Shown: piece by piece, positions 54,648 to 64,000 of the stretch | Layout: every line of letters begins with the position of its first letter | Numbering within the stretch: the stretch's first letter is position 1 | Source of the DNA: Nematostella vectensis | Taxonomy: Eukaryota > Cnidaria > Anthozoa > Actiniaria > Edwardsiidae | Length of the DNA: 64,000 nucleotides | Direction of reading: 5' to 3' | Assembly (NCBI RefSeq): GCF_932526225.1 | Contig: NC_064043.1 | Coordinates: 15,004,085-15,068,084 of the forward strand | Position numbers and translations under genes: made by a program | The notes under the pieces: model-generated | Told to the model about the DNA's origin: nothing | Database searches by the model: none | The model's input: the letters and a program-made list of their open reading frames with translations, nothing else

Positions 54648-57600
54648 GTAAGTGACCATATTGAGTATTTTTTCCTTTCCTGCTATTGTCGCCTTAAAGA
54701 GTGTTCAGTGGAGTTTTTTAACTGGAATCCGCAATCTCTTTGGTTGTATTGTTTACGTTTGAAAATACAGCCTTGAATTTGCAAGAAAAAAACGGTTTAA
54801 TACCTATGAACAAGTTGCGATATCTGATGGAAATTCTCAGTTGCTTGCTTTAATTAGCCGTCGGAAATAGATTTTTGTGGGACTTGATGTCATGCCGGAG
54901 CATAAAATAAAGGCACTGTTTGCCTTGTTTAAGGGATACCGGTGTTGCGACCTTCATCGCTGTTTTATCTTATGCATTTTACAAAAAACTTATGCAATAT
55001 TGAGACCGGCATGTAAAGACCACAACTTAAGCCGCCATTTTACGATCCCGTACAATACCGAGTAACATACATACCAAGTATGCGTTACGCATACCTTAGC
55101 ATCCATTCACACCAATTTATTCAAGTTTTTTAATATAAACAATAACAAAAGAGCGGTCGATCGACATTCTTTAACAAACTATCTACTAATTGTAGGGATG
55201 GATCGGTAGAATGTAAATGTTGGTTATGAAGAGGTTTTTCACCTATTATAATGTTTGTAGCTTGTTATCGGTGGATGGTGTAAGAGGTATGGGTGGGGGC
55301 GCTGCCAAATTTCTATCATGCCGCGAGCAAATGGGAGTCTTGACACAGCGAGCCGTGTGTGATGCCCTTATTGTTAGCTAACGTTAATAGCCGCTTTGTC
55401 AAACACGCAGTTGGTTGTGCTTGTACTGCATGCAGTCACGAATCCCAATGGCGCCAAAATTGTTCTTGGACGAACGATAACTTAACTAAATACTTCTTCC
55501 GCCTTCGATGAACAAAGATGGGCTCTATTACGTGAAAAAAAACCCCACTCATTAGATTATACAAACTGTGGTTTATAGAGATATATTTCAACCCCACTGT
55601 TATCCACAGAGAGCTCTTTTGTGTGGCGGGTAGCTAATGATCTGAGCTTATTACAACCAGCAGGATGTATATCTATACAAATTTAATAATAGAATTTAGG
55701 ACAACGAAGTGATTGTTTGTATGTACCTCACCCTATGTTCCATGCATGCCGACATGTTGGACTGCACCTTGTGTAAATCAGGACCGTGTCTCGCGACGCC
55801 TAATAACTTTGCATCTAGCTGGGCTCATTTACAAACTCAACTTTTACTTCGAAAGCAATTTGTCTCTCAGTCATTGAAAAGCGCGCACGATTCACTTGCA
55901 TGCACATGACACAACTCTGTCAGCCGTTATTGTCATCTTAGCAGCTAATACCGATGCAGTAGAAAAAACGATTGAATTTAGTGAGCCAAAGATGGAACAT
56001 GTTCTTAGATTATATCCTTGTACTTATATTCCTAAATTAGGCTAAAGAAAGATCTTTTCGAGTTACCGTGACCGTCTGTCTGTCGGTGTGTCTGTCTGTC
56101 TGTCGGTGTGTCTGTCTGTCTGTCGGTGTGTCTGTCTCTCTGTCTGTCTGTCTGTCTGTCTGTCGGTGTGTCTGTCCGCCTGCCTGCCTGTCTGTCTGTC
56201 CGTCTGTCTGAATTTAGTTCATATTGATGGCTCTTCAGTTCTAAGGAAAGACCGAAATCGTAATGGAGGCAGTGTATGTATTTATCTACGTTCTAACATA
56301 GACCACCGTTTTCGAAATGATTTAACTATTGACAGCGATCTTGAAATTCTATCAGTTGACATTAGAAAACCAAACAGCAAATCATTTAATATTATGGCGG
56401 TTTATGGGCCTCCAGCAAATATCTCTGAGGGTTTTTTTGATCAGCCAGAATCTATTATTCAAGCTCTTGACGTAGAATCTAAAGAACAAATTATATTAGG
56501 GGACTTAAACTGTAATTACTTAGCAGAAGATGGAACAGGTAATTTGTCAAAACTAAAATAATTCTGTTTGATTTATCAACTCAATCAATTAATTTCTGGA
56601 CCCACAAGAATTAGCCCTACAACAAGCACTCGAATAGATCTTAACAAATGACTTCTCTCGTATTGTCAAATCGGGTGTTGTGCATATTGGAATAAGTGAT
56701 CATAGTCTCGTGTATGCGGTTCGTAAATTTGCCGTTCCATCTAATAACAAACAAAAATATGTAACTTTTCGTTTCTTTAAAAAGTTCGATGGAGCCGCTT
56801 TTAGAAAAGACCTTAAACTTGTGCCTTGCGACACTATTGAGAAATGCACGACTATCGATGAAATGGTTGACTGTTTTGAGAAATGCACGACTATCGATGA
56901 AATGGTTGACTGTTTTCAGAAATGCACGACTATCGATGAAATGGTTGACTGTTTTGAGAAATACACGACTATCGATGAAATGGTTGACTGTTTTGAGAAA
57001 TGCACGACTATCGATGAAATGGTTGACTGTTTTGAGAAATGCACGACTATCGATGAAATGGTTGACTGTTTTGAGAAATGCACGACTATCGATGAAATGG
57101 TTGACTGTTTTGAGAAATGCACGACTATCGATGAAATGGTTGACTGTTTTGAGAAATGCACGACTATCGATGAAATGGTTGACTGTTTTGAGAAATGCAC
57201 GACTATCGATGAAATGGTTGACTGTTTTGAGAAATGCACGACTATCGATGAAATGGTTGACTGTTTTGAGAAATACACGACTATCGATAAAATGGTTGAC
57301 TGTTTTGAGAAATTCACGACTATCGATGAAATGGTTGACTGTTTTGAGAAATGCACGACTATCGATGAAATGGTTGACTGTTTTGAGAAATGCACGACTA
57401 TCGATGAAATGGTTGACTGTTTTGAGAAATGCACGACTATCGATGAAATGGTTGACTGTTTTGAGAAATGCACGACTATCGATGAAATGGTTGACTGTTT
57501 TGAGAAATGCACGACTACCGATGAAATGGTTGACTGTTTTGAGAAATGCACGACTATCGATAAAATGGTTGACTGTTTTGAGAAATGCACGACTATCGAT

Positions 57601-60600
57601 GAAATGGTTGACTGTTTTCAGAAATGCACGACTATCGATGAAATGGTTGACTGTTTTGAGAAATACACGACTATCGATGAAATGGTTGACTGTTTTGAGA
57701 AATGCACGACTATCGATGAAATGGTTGACTGTTTTGAGAAATGCACGACTATCGATGAAATGGTTGACTGTTTTGAGAAATGCACGACTATCGATGAAAT
57801 GGTTGACTGTTTTGAGAAATGCACGACTATCGATGAAATGGTTGACTGTTTTGAGAAATGCACGACTATCGATGAAATGGTTGACTGTTTTGAGAAATGC
57901 ACGACTATCGATGAAATGGTTGACTGTTTTGAGAAATACACGACTATCGATAAAATGGTTGACTGTTTTGAGAAATTCACGACTATCGATATAATGGTTG
58001 ACTGTTTTGAGAAATGCACGACTATCGATGAAATGGTTGACTGTTTTGAGAAATGCACGACTATCGATGAAATGGTTGACTGTTTTGAGAAATGCACGAC
58101 TATCGATGAAATGGTTGACTGTTTTGAGAAATGCACGACTATCGATGAAATGGTTGACTGTTTTGAGAAATGCACGACTATCGATGAAATGGTTGACTGT
58201 TTTGAGAAATACACGACTATCGATAAAATGGTTGACTGTTTTGAGAAATTCACGACTATCGATATAATGGTTGACTGTTTTGAGAAATGCACGACTATCG
58301 ATGAAATGGTTGACTGTTTTGAGAAATGCACGACTATCGATGAAATGGTTGACTGTTTTGAGAAATGCACGACTATCGATGAAATGGTTGACTGTTTTGA
58401 GAAATGCACGACTATCGATGAAATGGTTGACTGTTTTGAGAAATGCACGACTACCGATGAAATGGTTGACTGTTTTGAGAAATGCACGACTATCGATGAA
58501 ATGGTTGACTGTTTTGAGAAATGCACGACTATCGATGAAATGGTTGACTGTTTTGAGAAATGCACGACTATCGATGAAATGGTTGACTGTTTTGAGAAAT
58601 GCACGACTATCGATGAAATGGTTGACTGTTTTGAGAAATGCACGACTATCGGTGAAATGGTTGACTGTTTTGAGAAATGCACGACTATCGATGAAATGGT
58701 TGACTGTTTTGAGAAATGCACGACTATCGATGAAATGGTTGACTGTTTTGAGAAATGCACGACTATCGATGAAATGGTTGACTGTTTTGAGAAATTCACG
58801 ACTATCGATAAAATGGTTGACTGTTTTGAGAAATGCACGACTATCGATGAAATGGTTGACTGTTTTGAGAAATGCACGACTATCGATGAAATGGTTGACT
58901 GTTTTGAGAAATGCACGACTATCGATGAAATGGTTGACTGTTTTGAGAAATGCACGACTATCGATGAAATGGTTGACTGTTTTGAGAAATGCACGACTAT
59001 CGATGAAATGGTTGACTGTTTTGAGAAATGCACGACTATCGATGAAATGGTTGACTGTTTTGAGAAATGCACGACTATCGATAAAATGGTTGACTGTTTT
59101 GAGAAATTCACGACTATCGATAAAATGGTTGACTGTTTTGAGAAATGCACGACTATCGATGAAATGGTTGACTGTTTTGAGAAATGCACGACTATCGATG
59201 AAATGGTTGACTGTTTTGAGAAATGCACGACTATCGATGAAATGGTTGACTGTTTTGAGAAATGCACGACTATCGATGAAATGGTTGACTGTTTTGAGAA
59301 ATGCACGACTACCGATGAAATGGTTGACTGTTTTGAGAAATGCACGACTATCGATAAAATGGTTGACTGTTTTGAGAAATGCACGACTATCGATGAAATG
59401 GTTGACTGTTTTGAGAAATGCACGACTATCGATGAAATGGTTGACTGTTTTGAGAAATGCACGACTATCGATGAAATGGTTGACTGTTTTGAGAAATGCA
59501 CGACTATCGATGAAATGGTTGACTGTTTTGAGAAATGCACGACTATCGATGAAATGGTTGACTGTTTTGAGAAATGCATGACTATCGATGAAATGGTTGA
59601 CTGTTTTGAGAAATGCACGACTATCGATAAAATGGTTGACTGTTTTGAGAAATGCACGACTATCGATAAAATGGTTGACTGTTTTGAGAAATGTACGACT
59701 ATCGATGAAATGGTTGACTGTTTTGATAAATGCACGACTATCGATGAAATGGTTGACTGTTTTGAGAAATGCACGACTATCGATAAAATGGTTGACTGTT
59801 TTGAGAAATGTACGACTATCGATGAAATGGTTGACTGTTTTGAGAAATACACGACTATCGATGAAATGGTTGACTGCTTTGAGAAACTTTTTCTTAATGT
59901 GGCAAATAGCCACGCCCCTTTAAGAACACGAAGAGTTCGTAAAAAGCTGTCGCCATGGATAACTTCTGAAATAAAACAAACACATTACTAACAGAGACCC
60001 TTTGAAAAGAAAAGCTCTAATTTTAAGAGGTCCACTTTTATGGGATATGTTTAAGAAGGAAAGAAACAGAGTTAATAATAAAATAAAGCCGGCAAAGGCA
60101 AAATATTATAAGACACAATTAGGGTCAAATAGTGGCAATCCAAAGAACTTGGGAACTATAAACCAAATAAGTTATCACAAAAGTACAAGTAGCACATCTA
60201 TCAATGAAATTGAAATAGGCGATAATACTCTTACTATGCCCTAAGATATTAGTGAGGCATTAAATGATCATTTTACGCTCACGGTTAGCTCTTTAGCGAG
60301 ACCCATTTCAAATCATATATCCAACCAACTTCGACGTCTTTTGAATTACTGCACACTTCTGTTCCTATAGTTTTAAAGTTGATAGAGAAATTGTCTACAA
60401 ATAAGGCCACTGGTTTAGATAACATATCGTGTACTCTGCACGAGGCAGCCATTGTTTTGACGGCAATTATAAACAAATCGATAGACTCTAGATCTTTTCC
60501 TTCAAATTAGAAATTAGCAAAAGTATTTCCTTCATTTAAAGGTAATGAACGCAACCTTTCCCAAAACTACAAACCTATACCAGTCCTTCCAGTATTATCA

Positions 60601-63093
60601 AAAATCTGCGAAAGGGTTATTTATGATCAGTTCTTATCATATTCAAGCACAAATAACCTTTAAACAAAATACCAGTCTGGATTCTGTTCTTTACACTCCA
60701 CAGTTACTGCACTGCTCAATGTCACAAATGAATGGTATCTTTATATAGATCAAGGCATATCTGATCTAGTTGTGCTTCTAGAAAAATATGCTCCTTTCCC
60801 TAAAATATGTTATCTATAAATCACTGATTCAACCTGTGTTTGACTACTGCGACGTTGTCTGGGAGAAACTAGACCAGGGACTTGCTACAAAACTCCAAAA
60901 GTTGCAAATTCGTGCGGCTCGTATCATATCTTTTTAGAGTTATGACGTACGCTCAGCGCGTATCTTAAATGAACTTAATTGGGCAGACCTTGAGTCCAGT
61001 CGTCAAAAACATTTAGCGTGATTTATGTATAACACAATTGTCACTAAATCAGTGCCTACATATCTAAGTGAACTGTTCACAAAGACCTCAGAAAATAATC
61101 CTTATGAGTTAAAACTTAGAGATTCTGGGCATAACGTAGATATACCTCTTATTCCAAAACTGATTTGGTTAATTTTTATATAGGGGTGCGTCTTTATGGA
61201 ATTCGTTGCCATTAAGTATCAAAACATCCAATTCAAGGTCTATATTCAAATCTAAGCTTTCAAATATGCACCAGAAACTAACTAATTTTTGTATATATAT
61301 AATATTAGCATTTACTAATGTATCTATTTTAGGGATTAACCTTGTTACGGCTTTCATGTAAAGAAGTTTTCGAACTAATGAATCTACCGTAGTAAAATAA
61401 AGGTCAATCAATCAATCGATCGATCGGTCAATCAATCAATCAATCTGTCTCGAGGGTTTCTCCTTGTAAAGGTCAATCAATCAATCTGTCTCGAGGGTTC
61501 CTTGTAAACGCTTAAACTTAAAGAATGTTAATTCTTCCATTCCAAAATACAACAATACAAAAAGACTATTAAATAAACTAAAGATTATATCAGATTAAAG
61601 TCTGGTAATTGATTAAGTATTTGGGTGACTGTGTGTCGAAGCGTTTGCCGTGATTGGTCATCTGTAAAGTGGTCCTGCTTGATTTTTTAGCCATCCGCAG
61701 AACAGAAGCAGCCGCCATATGATGCCAGTGTAAGTAGCTGTAGCAGGGAGTAACCTGGTAAGGGGTGGGGTAAGGTAAGAGAGACGTTCTTTAGTCAACA
61801 TTAGAAATATAAAGCTATCAGCCATCATAAGCCATTCGTTTGTCATTATATGCCATTTCCAATTATCCTTAGTCAATCCTTTTTTCGTAGCCATTTTAGC
61901 ATTCTGATTCATGAACCCGGCTCCCAAACTTTCCCTCTCATCCTCTTCCTCGTCCCCTCTCCTACCTACCCCCTCTCATATGCCAGGTGACCCCTTGCCA
62001 TCATCGTCCCCCTTCTACCTTTCTCTCCCCTCCTTCGCCTTTTCCGTACATTCCTATCTATGCAGAAGCATAATGAGCTTCTTTTGCTTCTTACAGAGTC
62101 TACTGAAGTTGAACAACAAACCCTGTCCGTTCACTCCGTCACAGAGCAATCTTCCTCGCTACCTCCCCTCCACAGTCACTCCCGCACTGAAGAATAACAG
62201 ACTGCTGTTCAATACATTGACTAGTCTCCCCTCCCTGGTTAGTTTGATATTTTAAAGGTTAGGTATCCAGATTACAGGAAAACCCTCCCCTTGATTTAGA
62301 GTTAGCAAAAAAATGTCAGATATTTTTCTCAAATGTAATACGATGATGATCGTGATGACGCTGGTGGTGTTGACGAAAATGGTGCTGCTGATAATGGTGG
62401 TGGTAGTATTTATAGTGATGATGATAGCCGTGGTGTTGATGACGATGATTAACAATGGTGGTCCTGGTATTGACGACGATGATGATGTATTACGCCATCT
62501 TTTTGTAAGTATTCAAATTGACTGCTAGTACTTGTTTTTCGCACAGAAGGCGATATCAGCCAACGTCGTGTTCAGGGATGTAATTGTTTGGCAACAAAGC
62601 CATGGCGTCAGGGATCCACGTGACTCTCTCCAGACTCCTGATGCTAACACGGTCTTCAGGGTGGCCAGCGTCAGTAAAGTATTGACGGTACGTTTTTCCA
62701 CCTTATTTGCAAAGACTTTTTCTTCTGTTTAAGACGGATGTCCGAATAGAAAGCAAAGCCCGGCCCAGCAAGCTTTTTTGGCTCTGTCGAATGACATCAG
62801 AATCGCACAAACAGCAGGGTCATAATCTCTTGTCTAGCCCTCCTTGACACTGAGACGGTTGCGCAGGAAAAAAACTAGCAGGGCCGCGTCAATAAAACAG
62901 ATATTCAAATCAGCATGAATCTTCTGCCTTTAGTCTGCCTCGAGTCTTTCATTTGACATATCTGTTTTTAGGCGCTGTTTGTTCTGATCTTGCTCGAGCG
63001 TGGTCACGTGACCAGCATTGACGACCCACTCGAGAAGTACGAGCCTCGATTCCAAGTTTCCAACCCATTCAATGCCCAGAAAATCACATTGAG
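54435..63093 (+). CDS. LACTBL1: LACTBL1-like serine beta-lactamase-like protein, first four coding exons (continues past right edge)
   Basis: Exons 54435-54647, 62097-62237, 62547-62687 and 62972-63093; phases 0, 0, 0, 2 join cleanly. Residues 1-42 are cytoplasmic-like, with Ser/Thr/Asn runs and RRRIVRQR before the membrane helix LTIQILLATLLVFVALFVW (about 43-64): a type II anchor. A Pro-rich linker (NKPCPFTP, LPRYLPSTVTPAL) follows, then the start of a class C beta-lactamase/penicillin-binding-protein fold with VFRVASVSKVLT (about 155-165), which holds the catalytic SxxK. Next is LFVLILLERGHVTSIDDPLE, with the typical acidic strand after it, and FNAQKITLR. LACTBL1 proteins are metazoan members of this fold with poorly known substrates. 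Intron 1 (7.4 kb) houses a LINE and its coding minisatellite. The YxN and HxG-type motifs lie beyond the window. Confidence 0.85.
54648..56074. other. LACTBL1-like intron 1, 5' part
   Basis: Unique AT-rich sequence, no recognisable gene. Confidence 0.4.
56075..56205. repeat. (TGTC)n microsatellite
   Basis: TGTC/TGTCGG run at the 5' border of the LINE; the Cys/Leu/Ser/Val frame through it is an artefact. Confidence 0.95.
56206..61160 (+). pseudogene. LINE ORF2 (endonuclease and reverse transcriptase remnants)
   Basis: Endonuclease parts: GGSVCIYLRSNIDHRFRNDL, NIMAVYGPP, ILGDLNCNYL and, after a stop at 56559, GISDHSLVYAVRK (the SDH catalytic box). Then comes KFDGAAFRKDLKLVP, the repeat array in frame, and LFLNVANSHAPLRTRRVRKK, the normal linker towards the RT. 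RT remnants after 60000 are full of stops and have lost much of the catalytic core. The C-terminal IQPVFDYCDVVW and LQKLQIRAARII (about 60826-60935) are recognisable. Confidence 0.78.
56839..59880 (+). repeat. 39-bp coding minisatellite, 78 copies
   Basis: 3042 bp equals exactly 78 units of 39 bp. In the LINE frame each unit encodes EKCTTIDEMVDCF. Only a few substitutions occur: TAC or TTC for TGC, AAA or ATA for GAA, ACC for ATC, CAG for GAG. Because 39 is divisible by three and the unit lacks stops in several frames, long frames stay open on both strands. Only the plus frame joined to flanking LINE sequence is meaningful. Variant units recur in order (for example the TAC, TTC pair at about 57270, 57940 and 58210), showing block duplication. 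Confidence 0.97.
61403..61446 (+). repeat. (TCAA)n LINE tail
   Basis: TCAATCAATCAATCGATCGA-type run. A second partial copy of the tail with TCTGTCTCGAGGGTT follows at 61470-61500. Confidence 0.85.
61451..62096. other. LACTBL1-like intron 1, 3' part
   Basis: No further gene; pyrimidine-rich near 61920-62040. Confidence 0.4.
62097..62237 (+). CDS. LACTBL1: LACTBL1-like exon 2
   Basis: Acceptor CTTACAG|AGT, donor TCCCTG|GTTAGT; exactly 47 codons including LKLNNKPCPFTPSQSNLPRY. The in-phase length and flanking sites support it. Confidence 0.72.
62547..62687 (+). CDS. LACTBL1: LACTBL1-like exon 3 (SxxK motif)
   Basis: Acceptor CGCACAG|AAG, donor TTGACG|GTACGT; 47 codons. It encodes VVFRDVIVWQQSHGVRD and TVFRVASVSKVLT with the SVSK nucleophile/base pair. 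Confidence 0.87.
62972..63093 (+). CDS. LACTBL1: LACTBL1-like exon 4
   Basis: Acceptor TTTTTAG|GCG, donor TTGAG|GTAAAT; 122 bp. It encodes ALFVLILLERGHVTSIDDPL, then PRFQVSNPFNAQKITLR, as expected after the SxxK helix. Confidence 0.87.
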
Positions 63094-63129
63094 GTAAATA
63101 ATAAAATTCTCAAACGACTACTACGTACA

Positions 63130-64000
63130 TACCAGATCATGCATCAGGGTCAGAGAGAGCATGCATATTTTTCTGAAGGCCAGGGTCCAGTTTGGGAACA
63201 GAGACAGCATGTGTCTGCTGAACACCAGGGTCCAGTTTAAAGGGAGAAAGAGAGCATGTTTCTGCTAAAGGCCAGGGTCCAGTTTATAGGGACAGAGAGA
63301 GCATGTTTCTGCTAAAGGCCAGGGTCCAGTTTATAGGGAGAAAGAGAGCATGTTTCTGCTAAAGGCCAGGATCCAGTTTATAGGGACAGAGAGAGCGTGT
63401 TTCTGCTAAAGGCCAGGGTCCAGTTTATAGGGACAGAGAGAGCGTGTTTCTGCTAAAGGCCAGGGTCCAGTTTATAGGGACAGAGAGAGCATGTTTCTGC
63501 TGGAAGCCAGGATCCAGTTTATAGGGACAGAGAGAGCTTGTTTCTGCTTAAGGCCAGGATCCAGTTTATAGGGACAGAGAGAGCATGTTTCTGCTAAAGG
63601 CCAGGGTCTAGTTTATAGGGACAGAGAGAGCGTGTTTCTGCTAAAGGCCAGGGTCCAGTTTATAGGGACAGAGAGAGCATGTTTCTGCTAAAGGCCAGGG
63701 TCTAGTTTATAGGGACAGAGAGAGCGTGTTTCTGCTAAAGGCCAGGGTCTAGTTTATAGGGACAGAGAGAGCTTGTTTCTGCTAAAGGCCAGGGTCCAGT
63801 TTATAGGGAGAAAGAGAGCATGTTTCTGCTAAAGGCCAGGATCCAGTTTATAGGGAGAAAGAGAGCATGTTTCTGCTAAAGGCCAGGGTCCAGTTTATAG
63901 GGACAGAGAGAGCATGTTTCTGCTAAAGGCCAGGGTCCAGTTTATAGGGACAGAGAGAGCATGTTTCTGCTAAAGGCCAGGGTCTAGTTTAGGAACAAAG
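63130..64000. repeat. 47-bp minisatellite (continues past right edge)
   Basis: About 18 copies of TTTCTGCTAAAGGCCAGGGT plus CCAGTTTATAGGGACAGAGA and GAGCATG in the intron after LACTBL1-like exon 4. The first two copies are diverged. GAGAAAGAGAGC and GACAGAGAGAGC variants alternate. Confidence 0.95.

Larger units (their letters stand above)
56206..61450 (+). mobile_element. 5'-truncated, decayed CR1/L2-like LINE with internal minisatellite expansion
   Basis: It begins mid-endonuclease, carries the ORF2 pieces below and ends in a (TCAA)n tail (61403-61446), a typical tandem-repeat tail of CR1/L2-like LINEs. It lies in intron 1 of the LACTBL1-like gene, same strand. Without the 3042-bp array it would be about 2.2 kb. 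Confidence 0.82.

Noticed and set aside
56088-56220. Cys/Leu/Ser/Val-rich start of a 157-codon frame
   Set aside because: TGTC microsatellite; only the part after about 56215 resembles LINE endonuclease.
56641-59913. Minus-strand frame of 1090 codons made of a FLKTVNHFIDSRA repeat
   Set aside because: Artefact of the 39-bp unit being divisible by three; only the plus frame joins LINE coding sequence at both ends.

Overview
The window is nuclear DNA from an animal. It has intron-rich genes with GT-AG introns, many minisatellites, and several retrotransposon and DNA-transposon families. My best guess is an anthozoan cnidarian, possibly a sea anemone. That rests on gene and transposon style (Ty3/gypsy with self-priming, DIRS, CR1/L2-like LINEs, TGACGTCA-rich dispersed repeats) and was not tested by any search.

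Left half (1-31.9 kb, minus strand): the 5' part of a BLTP1 gene (KIAA1109; tweek in flies, lpd-3 in worms, Csf1 in yeast), a very large bridge-like lipid transfer protein. I could place 18 coding exons from the start codon at 31927 down to 4624. All splice phases join, giving 872 codons, and the gene runs off the left edge. Its introns are swollen by tandem arrays of 55, 46, 44, 37, 37, 21 and 19 bp units. A full-length young Ty3/gypsy LTR retrotransposon (11794-17138, 5-bp target duplication) sits inside the 44-bp array, and two inverted-repeat DNA transposon remnants lie in other introns. Two of the arrays (3957-4635 and about 5165-7316) are built from units that carry the end of the exon plus its 5' splice site, so authentic donors sit next to trains of decoy donors.

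Middle (32-44 kb): few genes. Two adjacent plus-strand genes (38707-38982 and 40188-40493) encode small secreted ten-cysteine peptides with one shared cysteine spacing, followed by a basic cleavage-like site and a basic tail. They are flanked by oppositely oriented copies of a TGACGTCA-rich dispersed repeat. A foldback element at 42.7-43.9 kb is itself split by a 309-bp element with 13-bp terminal inverted repeats.

Right (44.4-50.8 kb): a dead DIRS-type tyrosine-recombinase retrotransposon (gag, RT-RNase H, recombinase), broken by frameshifts, stops and a 5'-truncated LINE insertion inside the RT. A 155-bp MITE with a 9-bp target duplication lies at 52.6 kb.

Far right (54.4-64 kb, plus strand): the first four coding exons of a LACTBL1-like gene (membrane-anchored serine beta-lactamase-like protein, SxxK motif visible), running off the right edge. 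Its first intron holds a decayed LINE. The region between that LINE's endonuclease and RT has expanded into exactly 78 in-frame copies of a 39-bp (13-residue) unit. A 47-bp array fills the last visible intron.
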